Below the pieces are notes generated by a model, which saw only the letters and a program-made list of their open reading frames with translations, ran no database searches and was not told the origin of the DNA. A program made the position numbers and the translations under genes. Shown here in pieces: positions 33,524 through 42,750 of a stretch of 64,000 nt of DNA. The first letter of the stretch is position 1. Each line of letters opens with the position of its first letter. Source of the DNA: an uncultured Eubacteriales bacterium (GTDB lineage: Bacteria > Bacillota > Clostridia > HGM11514); the NCBI GenBank assembly GCA_902492655.1, contig CABUMF010000001.1, forward strand, positions 1 to 64,000, written 5' to 3'.

Positions 33524-35194
33524 ATGAAATCGGATATAGAGATTGCAAGAGAATGTAAAATGAAGCCCATTTCCGAAATTGCGGAGATGGCAGGCATAAA
33601 GGATGAGGAGCTTGAGCCGTACGGAAAATATAAGGCGAAGGTTTCCTTAAATGTCAGAAAAAGGCTTAAGGATAAGCCCGACGGTAAGCTGATTCTCGTC
33701 ACCGCAATAAACCCCACCCCGGCAGGCGAGGGCAAAACAACGGTTACAATAGGGCTCGGTCAGGCACTTTGCCGACTTGGCAAAAACTGCGTTATTGCGC
33801 TTCGTGAGCCATCGCTAGGGCCAGTTTTCGGCGTGAAGGGCGGAGCTGCCGGAGGCGGCTATTCCCAGGTTGTGCCGATGGAGGATATAAACCTTCATTT
33901 TACGGGGGACATCCATGCCGTAACAACGGCGCACAATCTTCTTGCGGCGCTGATTGACAATCATCTTCAGCAGGGCAACGCTCTTTCGATTGATCCCAAA
34001 ACAATCACCTTTAAGCGTTGCCTTGATATGAACGACAGGGCACTGAGGAATGTTGTAATCGGGCTTGGCGGAAGGCTTAACGGAGTTCCGAGGGAAAGCG
34101 GCTTTATGATAAGCGTAGCATCGGAGATAATGGCGATTTTGTGCATTGCGGACGGGCTTTCGGATCTTAAGGAGCGGTTTTCCAAAATCGTAATCGGCAG
34201 AACCTACGATAATAAGCCCGTAACCGCAGGCGATCTTCATGCACAAGGGGCAATGGCGGCTCTGTTTAAGGACGCAATAAAGCCGAACCTTGTGCAGACG
34301 CTTGAGGGAACGCCCTGCTTTATCCACGGCGGCCCGTTTGCGAACATTGCCCACGGCTGTAACAGCCTCACCGCAACAAAAACCGCCCTTAAGCTTGGGG
34401 ACTATGTTGTAACCGAGGCAGGCTTCGGGTCGGACCTCGGAGCGGAAAAATTTCTTGATATTAAGTGCCGCTTAGGCTCACTCACGCCCTCGGCAATCGT
34501 GCTTGTTGCAACGGCTCGTGCCTTAAAGTATAACGGTGGAGTGAAAAAAGAGGACACCTCAAAGCCCGATGTTGAAAGCTTAAAGCGTGGTCTTTGCAAC
34601 CTCCGTGCGCATATAGAGAACCTTCAGGGCTACGGCGTTGAGGTTGTGGTTGCGATAAATAAATTCTTAACCGATACCGACGAGGAAATCGGCGAAATCG
34701 AAAAGCTTTGTAAGTCCCTCGGCGCAAGGGTTAGCGTAACGGAAGGCTTTGCAAAGGGCGGAGAAGGAGCGGAAAGCCTTGCTCATGAGGTGCTTTCGGC
34801 AATAGAGAACGGAAAGCACGAATTTAAGTTCCTTTACGATACCTCCCTTTCCTTGGAGGAAAAGATAGAAACAATCGCAAAGAAGATATATCACGCAGGC
34901 TCGGTTGAGTATAGCCTGAAGGCTAAAAAGGCACTTGAACGTATAACCGAGGACGGATATTCCGAAATCCCCGTGTGCATTGCAAAAACCCAGTATTCGT
35001 TTTCGGACGATCCCAAAAAGCTCGGCAACCCCGAGGGCTACACCTTTAAGATAAGCGATGTAACGCTTTCTGCCGGCGCAGGCTTTGTGGTTGCGCTTTC
35101 GGGGGATATTATGACGATGCCGGGGCTTCCCAAAATCCCTGCCGCAAACAATATTGATATTGACGATGACGGCATTATTACGGGACTGTTTTGA
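33524..35194 (+). CDS. fhs: Formate--tetrahydrofolate ligase
   Basis: 556 residues, full length. The P-loop-like ATP motif INPTPAGEGKTTVTIGLGQA (residues about 64-83), then SLGPVFGVKGGAAGGGYSQV and EDINLHFTGDIHAVTTAHNL, are diagnostic, as is the C-terminal GDIMTMPGLPKIPAANNID. It makes 10-formyl-THF from formate and ATP, serving purine synthesis and the methyl branch of one-carbon metabolism. The next gene begins 2 bp after its stop. Confidence 0.97.
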   Translation: MKSDIEIARECKMKPISEIAEMAGIKDEELEPYGKYKAKVSLNVRKRLKDKPDGKLILVTAINPTPAGEGKTTVTIGLGQALCRLGKNCVIALREPSLGPVFGVKGGAAGGGYSQVVPMEDINLHFTGDIHAVTTAHNLLAALIDNHLQQGNALSIDPKTITFKRCLDMNDRALRNVVIGLGGRLNGVPRESGFMISVASEIMAILCIADGLSDLKERFSKIVIGRTYDNKPVTAGDLHAQGAMAALFKDAIKPNLVQTLEGTPCFIHGGPFANIAHGCNSLTATKTALKLGDYVVTEAGFGSDLGAEKFLDIKCRLGSLTPSAIVLVATARALKYNGGVKKEDTSKPDVESLKRGLCNLRAHIENLQGYGVEVVVAINKFLTDTDEEIGEIEKLCKSLGARVSVTEGFAKGGEGAESLAHEVLSAIENGKHEFKFLYDTSLSLEEKIETIAKKIYHAGSVEYSLKAKKALERITEDGYSEIPVCIAKTQYSFSDDPKKLGNPEGYTFKISDVTLSAGAGFVVALSGDIMTMPGLPKIPAANNIDIDDDGIITGLF

Positions 35195-35196
35195 TT

Positions 35197-35640
35197 ATGC
35201 GGTACGAAACCTTCAGCGAGGCTGAAACAAAGGCAGTGGGCAAGGCGTTTTGCGGTGAGTTAAAACGGGGCGATGCAATAAGGCTCGTAGGTGAGCCGGG
35301 GGTAGGAAAAAGCGTTTTTGTGAGGGGAATTGCGGAGGAGCTTGAGGTACAAGAGTATGTCACAAGCCCCACCTTCACGCTTGTAAACGAGTATCTCAGC
35401 GGCAAAATCCCCCTTTATCACTTTGATGCCTATAGGCTTTCGGGGGACGATGCGGCGGACATCGGGCTTGACGAGTATTTTTACATGGACGGTATTTGTG
35501 CCGTTGAGTGGCCGGAGAATATGGATTCGGTTATACCGCGCGGTGCGTACACCGTCACAATCGAGCGGGATCTTTCTCGGGGCGACGATTATCGCAGTAT
35601 AACTATAGAAAAAGGGTTAGAATATGATTTTAGGGATTGA
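35197..35640 (+). CDS. tsaE: tRNA threonylcarbamoyladenosine biosynthesis ATPase TsaE
   Basis: 147 residues from the ATG at 35197; an in-frame TTG two codons earlier is less likely. P-loop GEPGVGKSVFVRGIAEEL, SPTFTLVNEY and HFDAYRLSGDDAADIGLDEY match the family. It works with TsaB and TsaD to make the t6A37 modification in ANN-decoding tRNAs. It overlaps tsaB by 17 bp. Confidence 0.94.
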   Translation: MRYETFSEAETKAVGKAFCGELKRGDAIRLVGEPGVGKSVFVRGIAEELEVQEYVTSPTFTLVNEYLSGKIPLYHFDAYRLSGDDAADIGLDEYFYMDGICAVEWPENMDSVIPRGAYTVTIERDLSRGDDYRSITIEKGLEYDFRD

Positions 35641-36292
35641 TACATCGACAAATGTTTTGAGCGTGGCTGTAACGCATGGAGAAAGGGTGCTGGCGGAGCT
35701 TAGCATTGACAATAAAAAAACCCACTCAAAAAGCCTCATGCCGGCGGTTATGGCGGTACTTAACAGCATTGAGCTTGAGCCGTCCGAGATTGACCGCATT
35801 GCCTGCGCCGCAGGGCCGGGCTCATTTACCGGGATAAGAATAGGGCTTACGGCGGCTCGGACGCTTAGCCAGGCATTGGGGAAGGAAATTGCGGCGGTGA
35901 ACACGCTTTTAGCTCTTTCGTATAACCTTAAATTCACGGGCGGAAGGGTGCTTTCCGCCATTGATGCAAGGGGCGGCAACGTTTATGCCGCAATATACAG
36001 CTTTCGGGGCAAAACCCATAAGGCGGTGCTTGAGCCGACCTTTATAAGCATTTCGGAGCTTAACGAGTATGTAAAAACGCTTCGGGGCAAAACCTACGCC
36101 GTAGGAGAAACCGAAGGCATTTCGGGAGTTTTAAGGCTTGATGCGAGGTTTGACAGACCTTCTGCCGCGTCCCTTAATTTTGCGGCGGAGGCTGAAGGAA
36201 AATTTACGGACTATAACCACGCTGATGCGGTTTATATCAATAAGCCGCAGGCACAGCGTGAGCTTGAAGAAAGAGAGAGGAACAAAAAATGA
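35624..36292 (+). CDS. tsaB: tRNA threonylcarbamoyladenosine biosynthesis protein TsaB
   Basis: 222 residues. ILGIDTSTNVLSVAV opens the ASKHA fold, followed by LMPAVMAVL and GPGSFTGIRIGLTAARTLSQ, the TsaB signature. It partners TsaD in t6A synthesis. tsaD is not in the window. It overlaps rpiB by 4 bp. Confidence 0.94.
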   Translation: MILGIDTSTNVLSVAVTHGERVLAELSIDNKKTHSKSLMPAVMAVLNSIELEPSEIDRIACAAGPGSFTGIRIGLTAARTLSQALGKEIAAVNTLLALSYNLKFTGGRVLSAIDARGGNVYAAIYSFRGKTHKAVLEPTFISISELNEYVKTLRGKTYAVGETEGISGVLRLDARFDRPSAASLNFAAEAEGKFTDYNHADAVYINKPQAQRELEERERNKK

Positions 36293-36726
36293 TTATAGGA
36301 TTGGGTGCGGACCACGGCGGCTTTGAGCTTAAGGAGCATATTAAGAAATATCTTTCGGATAAGGGGTACGAAATCAAGGACTACGGCACATACTCCGGCT
36401 CGGCGGCAGACTACCCCGATATTGCGTTTAAGACCTGCGAGGGGCTTCTTTTGGGAGAGTGCGACAGGGCAATTCTCTTTTGCGGAACGGGCATAGGAAT
36501 ATCCATTGCCGCAAATAAGGTTAAGGGAATAAGGTGTGCGCATTGTACGGATTCGTACTCTGCAAAAATGTCCCGCTGTCACAATAACGCCAATGTAATT
36601 GCACTCGGGGGCAGAATTACGGGGGTTTGCGTAGCGGAGGAAATCGTCGATGCGTACCTCGGAGCGTCCTTTTTGGGGGAGCGTCACGAGGCAAGAGTTA
36701 AAAAAATTATGGATTACGAGGGGTAA
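36289..36726 (+). CDS. rpiB: Ribose-5-phosphate isomerase B
   Basis: 145 residues. IIGLGADHGGFELKEHIKKY, AADYPDIAFKTCEGL, and the catalytic Cys region ILFCGTGIGISIAANKVKGI with RCAHCTDSYSAKMSRCHNNA are all characteristic. It interconverts ribose-5-P and ribulose-5-P. Confidence 0.94.
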   Translation: MIIGLGADHGGFELKEHIKKYLSDKGYEIKDYGTYSGSAADYPDIAFKTCEGLLLGECDRAILFCGTGIGISIAANKVKGIRCAHCTDSYSAKMSRCHNNANVIALGGRITGVCVAEEIVDAYLGASFLGERHEARVKKIMDYEG

Positions 36727-36732
36727 TAGCTT

Positions 36733-37221
36733 ATGGAAAGACGGGATAAGGTCAACTATTATCTTGATATTGCCGATACCGTTTTGGAGCGTGGAACCTG
36801 CCTTAGGCGAAATTTCGGGGCGGTGATCGTGAAAAATGACGAGATTGTGTCAACAGGCTATACCGGTGCGCCCCGAGGCACCTGCAACTGTAGTGACAGC
36901 GGAGTGTGCCTTCGTGAAAAGCTCGGAATACCGAGAGGGCAGAGGTATGAGCTTTGCCGTTCCGTTCATGCCGAGGCAAACGCCATAATCAGTGCGGCTC
37001 GGAGCGAAATGAAGGGCGGAACGCTGTATCTTTCGGGGCGTGAGGTTAAAACGGGCACGCTTGTTGTAAATATGTCCTCCTGCTCCATGTGCAAAAAGCT
37101 CATCATAAACGCCGGGATAGAAAAGGTTGTAATCAGGCGGAGCGAGGACGAGTATGATGAAATCCCCGTGTCCGACTGGGTGCGTGACGAGGAAAGCATA
37201 ACCGGAGTTTTGGGGTATTGA
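36733..37221 (+). CDS. Deoxycytidylate (dCMP) deaminase, ComEB-like
   Basis: 162 residues. Zinc-binding deaminase motifs are CRSVHAEANAIISAARS (His and catalytic Glu) and CSMCKKLIINAGI. ATVGA-type tract SPRGTCNCS-like (TGYTGAPRGTCNCS) matches dCMP deaminases. It makes dUMP for thymidylate synthesis. It is 6 bp after rpiB, so it probably belongs to the same operon. Confidence 0.9.
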   Translation: MERRDKVNYYLDIADTVLERGTCLRRNFGAVIVKNDEIVSTGYTGAPRGTCNCSDSGVCLREKLGIPRGQRYELCRSVHAEANAIISAARSEMKGGTLYLSGREVKTGTLVVNMSSCSMCKKLIINAGIEKVVIRRSEDEYDEIPVSDWVRDEESITGVLGY

Positions 37222-37280
37222 ATTCCAAATAATCACATAAAATTTCAAAAATACAGTATAATGAAACGGAGGTAATGTAT

Positions 37281-37547
37281 ATGCCGACATTAAGTATGTT
37301 TTTCGGAATTTTGATTAAAATGAATTGGAAAGACTTTGGAAAGCACAGTTGTCCCCATTTACATGCTTTCTATAATGAGTACGAAGCGGTTTTCGGTTTG
37401 GATGGCGAAATACTTTCCGGTGAATTTCCTAAAAAGCAAACAGCCTTTGTCAGAGCGTGGGTTTTATTGCACGAAGATGAATTAAAGGCTAATTGGGAAT
37501 TAGCGGCGAACGGCGAAGAAACCTTCCGCATTGAGCCGTTAAGATAA
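37281..37547 (+). CDS. DUF4160 protein
   Basis: 88 residues from the ATG at 37281, behind GGAGG. MPTLSMFFGILIKMNW, HLHAFYNEYEAVFGLDGEIL and EDELKANWELAANGE match DUF4160. These genes are usually paired with DUF2442, as here with a 10-bp gap, and a toxin-antitoxin-like or regulatory role has been suggested; nothing in the sequence proves one. Confidence 0.85.
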   Translation: MPTLSMFFGILIKMNWKDFGKHSCPHLHAFYNEYEAVFGLDGEILSGEFPKKQTAFVRAWVLLHEDELKANWELAANGEETFRIEPLR

Positions 37548-37557
37548 GGAGTTTAAT

Positions 37558-37821
37558 ATGGACGAAATAATTAAGGGTGCTCCCCTCGGGCCGAGGGTGA
37601 TCGAGGTTATTCCGAATGACAATTATGAGCTTTTGCTTACATTCAACAACGGAGAAAAGAGAAAGTTTGATGCAAAACAACTTTTGGATATGAGAGTGTT
37701 TGCACCGCTTAATAATATTGCATTTTTCAAATCCGTCAAGGTGGAATTCGGAACGGTTGTTTGGCCTAAGGATATTGATTACTGCCCCGACACTCTTTAT
37801 GAGCAGAGCGTTCCAATGTGA
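37558..37821 (+). CDS. DUF2442 protein
   Basis: 87 residues. VIEVIPNDNYELLLTFNNGE followed by KRKFDAKQLLDMRVFAPLNN and VVWPKDIDYCPDTLYEQS match DUF2442. It forms a two-gene unit with the DUF4160 gene and may be its partner protein. The unit sits between the dCMP deaminase and the germination operon and is the more AT-rich part of this stretch. Confidence 0.85.
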   Translation: MDEIIKGAPLGPRVIEVIPNDNYELLLTFNNGEKRKFDAKQLLDMRVFAPLNNIAFFKSVKVEFGTVVWPKDIDYCPDTLYEQSVPM

Positions 37822-37882
37822 AATATTACAAAACCGAATAATTACGCATAATCCGCAAATAATACCGAAAAGAGGTGTTGTT

Positions 37883-39436
37883 ATGCGGATTATTAATTTG
37901 CTCAAATATAGGTGCAAGGCGGAAAAGGACGGCTTTTTCATACCGAAATTTCGAGGTTCGGCAAAGGAAAGTCACGAAAACGAAGAAATTTCAACGGATA
38001 TAAATAAGGTAAAAAGCGTGTTTTATGAGAGCTTTCGGGCGGAATTAAACGGCGACATTGTTATAAGGGAGTTTAGCACGGGCGGAAAAACGGGGATAGC
38101 GGTTTTCATAGACGGAATGGTGAGAAGCGACAGCATAAACGAGTTCATCCTGAAGCCTCTTACAAAGTACGGGGGAGAAAGCAAAAGCATTTCCGACATT
38201 GTAGAGATAAATTCCGTAAAGCGAGCAAAAACGTACGGCGAAGCGTTTCGAGGGGTTTTAATGGGCGATACTGCGGTGGTAGTTCAGGGAATGGGCTATG
38301 CGCTCCTTTGCGAAACAAAGGGCTTTGATCGGCGAAGCGTCGGCAAGCCCGAGAACGAGAGCAGCATAATGGGCTCAAAGGAGGCGTTTTCAGAGAGCAT
38401 ACGCACCAACACCACATTAATAAGGAAAATAATCAAGAGCGAGCGGCTTGTAAGCGAGTTTGTGAAGGTGGGAAATCTCACCGGAAACACCTGCGCACTT
38501 ATGTACATGGACGGGCTTGCAAATCCGGAGCTTATCGAGTGTGTAAAGGAGCGGCTTTTGGGGATTGACTGCGATTTTGTAAGCGGAAGCGGCATGGTGG
38601 AGCAGTTTATAGAGGACGGGCCGTACCGCATTTTGCCGAGCATACTGTCAACCGAGCGGCCCGACACCGCCGCCCTTCATCTTTGCCAGGGGAGGGTTGC
38701 GGTGCTTGTGGACGGCACGCCCTTTGCGCTCATAATGCCCGTCGGGGTAACTAACTTCATAAAATCGGCGGAGGATTCGTCTTTACGCTGGCAGTACGGA
38801 ACACTTCTTCGCATAGTGCGGTTTTTCTCGGTAATAATCGCAATGCTTCTGCCGGGTGTGTTTATAGCCATATCGAACTATCATCGTGGGATGATTCCCA
38901 CCGACCTGCTTATAGCAATAGCAAAATCAAGGGAGAATGTTCCCTTCCCGGCGGTGTTTGAGATACTTTTGCTTGAGCTGTCCTTTGAGCTTATAAGGGA
39001 GGCGGGGGTGAGAGTGCCGGGTGCGGTGGGCAACACAATCGGCATAGTCGGAGGGCTGATATTGGGGCAAGCGGCGGTCACAGCCGGTATAGTAAGCCCG
39101 GTTTCAATAATCGTGATTGCCTTTACCGTGATTGCCAACTTTGCGATACCCGACTACAGCTTTTCCTTCGGGATAAGGATATTGCGGCTTATGTTTATAG
39201 CATTGGCGTCCTTTTTGGGATTTTTCGGTATAGGAGTGGGGCTTATGATAGCCGGAATTATAGCCTGCGAGGATTCCTTTGGTGTGGGGCTTTTAAGCCC
39301 GACTGCGCCGAAAACCAAGCAGAATGCGAATGTGCTTTACAATCCTCCCGTGTGGAAAAAGCGGTTTCGCCCCGATGAGCTTAACACATCGGAAAAGGAA
39401 AATCAGCCTGCCCGCTCAAGGAAATGGAGGGATTAA
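37883..39436 (+). CDS. Spore germination protein, GerA family (A subunit)
   Basis: 517 residues from the ATG at 37883 (AGAGGTG upstream). The N-terminal soluble domain (residues 1-280) includes LMYMDGLANPELIECVKERL and QFIEDGPYRILPSILSTERP with LCQGRVAVLVDGTPFALIMP, all family hallmarks. Membrane helices follow near 310-480, including the conserved PFPAVFEILLLELSFELIRE and GNTIGIVGGLILGQAAV. It forms the ion-conducting core of a germinant receptor in the spore inner membrane. It is first in the operon with the fused B-C gene. Confidence 0.94.
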   Translation: MRIINLLKYRCKAEKDGFFIPKFRGSAKESHENEEISTDINKVKSVFYESFRAELNGDIVIREFSTGGKTGIAVFIDGMVRSDSINEFILKPLTKYGGESKSISDIVEINSVKRAKTYGEAFRGVLMGDTAVVVQGMGYALLCETKGFDRRSVGKPENESSIMGSKEAFSESIRTNTTLIRKIIKSERLVSEFVKVGNLTGNTCALMYMDGLANPELIECVKERLLGIDCDFVSGSGMVEQFIEDGPYRILPSILSTERPDTAALHLCQGRVAVLVDGTPFALIMPVGVTNFIKSAEDSSLRWQYGTLLRIVRFFSVIIAMLLPGVFIAISNYHRGMIPTDLLIAIAKSRENVPFPAVFEILLLELSFELIREAGVRVPGAVGNTIGIVGGLILGQAAVTAGIVSPVSIIVIAFTVIANFAIPDYSFSFGIRILRLMFIALASFLGFFGIGVGLMIAGIIACEDSFGVGLLSPTAPKTKQNANVLYNPPVWKKRFRPDELNTSEKENQPARSRKWRD

Positions 39437-39437
39437 A

Positions 39438-41489
39438 ATGAGGAAAAGCGAAGCCGTAACCGGAAGCCACGGCGCAATAGCCATGATTTTCATACTCATA
39501 AGCTCCAAGCTTTTTTGCTCCTATCTTCCCGAAGCGGTAGCGAAAATGGGGAGCGCAAGCGTGATTTCAAGCCTTTTAGCGGCGGTGATAACGGGATTTT
39601 TGTTTTGGCTTATTTCAAAGAGCGACCTAAGTCTGTTCACCCTTTTTGAAAGAGCGTTTTCCCAAAATCTGGGAAGAATTGCTCAAGGGATATTTACGGG
39701 GTATTTGTTTTTTTATTCTGCGGCAAGCCTTCACGAGAGTATAAAGATAATAAAAATCTATAACTTCCCCGAAACGGGCGAGCTTGTGTTTTGCATTGTG
39801 TCGCTTGTGTCGGCGTACTTTGTCGGAGCGAGGGGACTTACGGGTGCGGTTCGGCTATCGGAGTTTTATTTTAAGCTTTGCGTGCTTACGGTGTCGCTGA
39901 TTCTCATTTTATCCGTCGGACAGTGCGATTTTTTAAAGCTTTATCCCGTTTTGGGGCATCCTGATAACATACCCTCGGGGATTTTTTCATTTCTTTCCGT
40001 TTACTCCGACATTATGCTTCTCCTGCTTCTTATGAAGGAATGTGGCGGAGGGGAAACTGTGCGAAAAATCGGCATAAAGGCGATTAGCCTTTGCGGCTTT
40101 ACAGCGGTTCTTTCGACGCTTTTTTATAACTGCGTTTATGACTTTACGGTGTCGGGAGAAAAGGCTTCGGGGATATTGGAGCTTGTCAAAAATGTGTATC
40201 GGGGGCCTGCGCTTCAGAGGGTAGGTTCGGTGTTTTTTCTTATGATGACGGTAATTTTTTCAATATCGGTGTGCATAAATTTCGCCCTGTGCGCACATAG
40301 CTTCAAAAAGACCTTCGGCATTTCGGACGGGCGGAGAATACTTCTGCCCACAGCAACCCTCATTATGGGGTTATGTATGCTTCCGCCGTTTAATAACGGG
40401 CTGTCCTTTGTGCTAAAATACGGCGGAGGGATAATGGTCTTGGGTGTTTTTGCGGCATATGTTATTTTTAGGTTCGGCAGGAGAGGGGCGAGCATAGCGG
40501 TGCTTTTACTGCCCCTTATATTTTCGGGGTGCGCCGATATGCACGAGGTGTCAGACGAGGTGTACGCAATAGTTTTGGCGGCGGATAAGGTGTCCGAGGG
40601 CGTAAGACTAACCGCCGCAATGCCCTCTTATGAATCGGAGGAATCAAGTGAGAACCTTATCTATTCGGTCGATGCGCCAAATGTAGCCGAGGCACTTTAT
40701 AAGCTGAACCGAGCCCTTACACGAAGGGTATCGTTCATTCACCTAAAGGCGGCTGTCTTGTCCGAGGAATTATCGAGGGAAGGGATTTCCGATGTTGTAA
40801 ACCCCATACGAAGGCATATTGATGTACAAAACGCAATGGGAGTTGCGGTTTCGGAAGGGAGAGCTGAGGACTATCTTAAAATCATGTGCGAAGGCGGAAA
40901 CGGCAACATTTCAAAGGAGGCGGAGCTGATGCTTTTGTCGAACCGCTATAATTCCAAAAGCCCGGGCATAATTCTTGACACTTTTTGCGATAACATGACC
41001 TCACCCTATGTAAGCGCCCTTTGCCCCTTCGTGGGTGAAAACGGCGAGATGACGGGTATTGCGGTTTTTTCGGGGGATAGGCTGTCTACTGTTCTTTCCG
41101 TTGAGGAGTCTTCTGCATATATGCTGGCGGCAGGGGATGACGAAATGAATGTGACCTTGTCGGACGGTGAGATAATCAATATAACAAAAAACGCTTCGGA
41201 AGTTAATGTACGGGGCGGAAAAATACATCTTGAAATAAATGCTTCGGGGGTGGTACAGGCTGAAAGCGAGAGCATACATGAGCTAAAGAGCCGAGCCGAG
41301 AGGGAGATAAAAAGCCTTGTAAGAAAAGTGCTTCGGAAAACACTTCGGGGCGGAAGCGACATATTGGGAATACGCGGCAAGGCGGCGAAAAACTATCTTA
41401 CAATAGAGGGGTGGAGCGAATTTGAGCCTTCCTCGGACGAGCTTTTCGTTGATGTAAACCTCGATTTGAAAAGGAGCGTAAAGGGATGA
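39438..41489 (+). CDS. Fused spore germination GerAB-GerAC protein
   Basis: 683 residues from the ATG at 39438 (TGGAGGG). Residues 1-350 are a GerAB-type germinant-binding permease with about ten helices (start VTGSHGAIAMIFILISSKLF). Residue 365 is a Cys in a lipobox, LLLPLIFSGCAD, preceded by RRGASIAV, exactly like a GerAC signal peptide, and residues 366-683 are the GerAC domain (AFLHLKA-like, VSFIHLKAAVLSEELSREGI). No stop or ribosome site with a plausible signal separates the two. Normally these are separate genes. The fusion keeps topology: B ends inside, the lipobox helix crosses, and C is outside. Confidence 0.85.
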   Translation: MRKSEAVTGSHGAIAMIFILISSKLFCSYLPEAVAKMGSASVISSLLAAVITGFLFWLISKSDLSLFTLFERAFSQNLGRIAQGIFTGYLFFYSAASLHESIKIIKIYNFPETGELVFCIVSLVSAYFVGARGLTGAVRLSEFYFKLCVLTVSLILILSVGQCDFLKLYPVLGHPDNIPSGIFSFLSVYSDIMLLLLLMKECGGGETVRKIGIKAISLCGFTAVLSTLFYNCVYDFTVSGEKASGILELVKNVYRGPALQRVGSVFFLMMTVIFSISVCINFALCAHSFKKTFGISDGRRILLPTATLIMGLCMLPPFNNGLSFVLKYGGGIMVLGVFAAYVIFRFGRRGASIAVLLLPLIFSGCADMHEVSDEVYAIVLAADKVSEGVRLTAAMPSYESEESSENLIYSVDAPNVAEALYKLNRALTRRVSFIHLKAAVLSEELSREGISDVVNPIRRHIDVQNAMGVAVSEGRAEDYLKIMCEGGNGNISKEAELMLLSNRYNSKSPGIILDTFCDNMTSPYVSALCPFVGENGEMTGIAVFSGDRLSTVLSVEESSAYMLAAGDDEMNVTLSDGEIINITKNASEVNVRGGKIHLEINASGVVQAESESIHELKSRAEREIKSLVRKVLRKTLRGGSDILGIRGKAAKNYLTIEGWSEFEPSSDELFVDVNLDLKRSVKG

Positions 41490-41626
41490 TGAAGATAATT
41501 TTGGCGGCATCGTGGCTTTACAGCTTTGACTATTTGAGGTATCTTTTTTCTAAGCACGAATATTTGCAGTTTTCGGGTGTGCTTTTATTGCTTGGAGCAT
41601 CGACAATCGTCATTTTTTTAAGGTAG
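41486..41626 (+). CDS. Small membrane ORF at the end of the germination operon
   Basis: 46 residues, ATG overlapping the stop of the fused ger gene by 4 bp, with AAGGAG about 10 nt upstream. It reads MMKIILAASWLYSFDYLRYL, then a hydrophobic helix (FSGVLLLLGASTIVIFLR) to the stop. Some germinant-receptor operons encode a small two-helix D subunit; this is shorter and I cannot claim homology. It overlaps the convergent rodA-like gene by 17 bp. Confidence 0.55.
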   Translation: MMKIILAASWLYSFDYLRYLFSKHEYLQFSGVLLLLGASTIVIFLR

Positions 41627-42683
41627 AGGAGGCGAGTGCGAGGGCGATAAAGCAAGCCGCAACGGATGAACCGCCGTAGCTTATAAACGGGAGCGGAATA
41701 CCTGTTACGGGCATAATTCCCATGCACATACCGATGTTAATAAAGCTGTGGAACAGGAGCATTGACGAAACACCGCAAGCCATAAGACCGCCGAAGGTAT
41801 TTTTCGAGCGGTAGCCGATAAAAAACACCCTCAGTATTATAAGAAAGAGCAAAAGCGTAACGGTTGCACAGCCCAAAAAGCCGAATTCCTCCCCGATAAC
41901 GGCGAAAATGAAATCGGTGTGCTTTGAAGGGAGAAGCTCGTTTTGGGTAAGGTAGCCCGATAAAAAGCCGTTTCCGAAGATTTTTCCCGAGCCGAGCGCA
42001 AGCTTTGACTGTATAACATTGTAGCCGTAGCCTGTCGGGTCAAGCTCGGGGTTTAGAAAGACCAGTATTCTTTGCTTTTGGTAGTTTTTGAGAACCGTCC
42101 ACAAAACAGGCAGAGAAATGGCGAAAAGCCCTCCTCCGACGGCAAAATACTTCCAGGAAAGCCCTGCAAAAAAGAGCATCGAGGCGGTGATGAACACAAA
42201 AACGAGTGCCGTGCCGAAATCGGGCTCAAGCAGAACCGGAACAATAAAGCAGGCGGCATGGATAAGGAGTAGAAAGAGGTTTTTGGCGGAGTTTATGCCG
42301 TTTCCCACCCGAGAAATGTGAGAAGCGAAGGTAATAATAAAGCCGATTTTCACAAATTCCGAGGGCTGAAAGCCGTAGCCGCCTATTCTTATCCAGCTTT
42401 GACCGCCCGCCTCCGAAAGCCCCGTTCCGAATATAAGAACTGCAGTAAGAAGCCCCACGGACAGTATAAAAATCAGGGGCGAGAGCTTGTCTAAAATTTT
42501 CGGAGATATGTAATTCATCGCAAAAAAAGCCAAAAAGCCCAAAAAATACGCAATACACTGCGTTTTAACATACGAGTCTGCAAAGGGGAAACTGTAAACG
42601 CTTGTGTAAACGGCGGTAATTCCGCAAACTGATATTAAAATGAGAAGGAAAAGCAGAAGCTTGTCCGGGAACGCTTTTTTCAT
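41610..42683 (-). CDS. FtsW/RodA/SpoVE-family peptidoglycan glycosyltransferase
   Basis: 357 residues from the ATG at 42683 (GAGGTGAG upstream); the longer frame to 43043 is antisense to spoIIE. About ten helices. GQSWIRIGGYGFQPSEFVKI, EPDFGTALVFVFI, LAGSGKIFGNGF-like (LALGSGKIFGNGFLSGYLTQ) and MPVTGIPLPFISYGGSSV are the SEDS signatures. It polymerises lipid II with a class B PBP. IRIGGYGFQPSEF and length favour RodA; SpoVE is possible next to spoIIE. Confidence 0.92.
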   Translation of the reverse strand: MKKAFPDKLLLFLLILISVCGITAVYTSVYSFPFADSYVKTQCIAYFLGFLAFFAMNYISPKILDKLSPLIFILSVGLLTAVLIFGTGLSEAGGQSWIRIGGYGFQPSEFVKIGFIITFASHISRVGNGINSAKNLFLLLIHAACFIVPVLLEPDFGTALVFVFITASMLFFAGLSWKYFAVGGGLFAISLPVLWTVLKNYQKQRILVFLNPELDPTGYGYNVIQSKLALGSGKIFGNGFLSGYLTQNELLPSKHTDFIFAVIGEEFGFLGCATVTLLLFLIILRVFFIGYRSKNTFGGLMACGVSSMLLFHSFINIGMCMGIMPVTGIPLPFISYGGSSVAACFIALALASSTLKK

Positions 42684-42750
42684 GAAACTCACCTCAAACA
42701 GTATTTTACCACAAAAATCCGCAATAATCAAGTAAATTCCCACAACAGGG

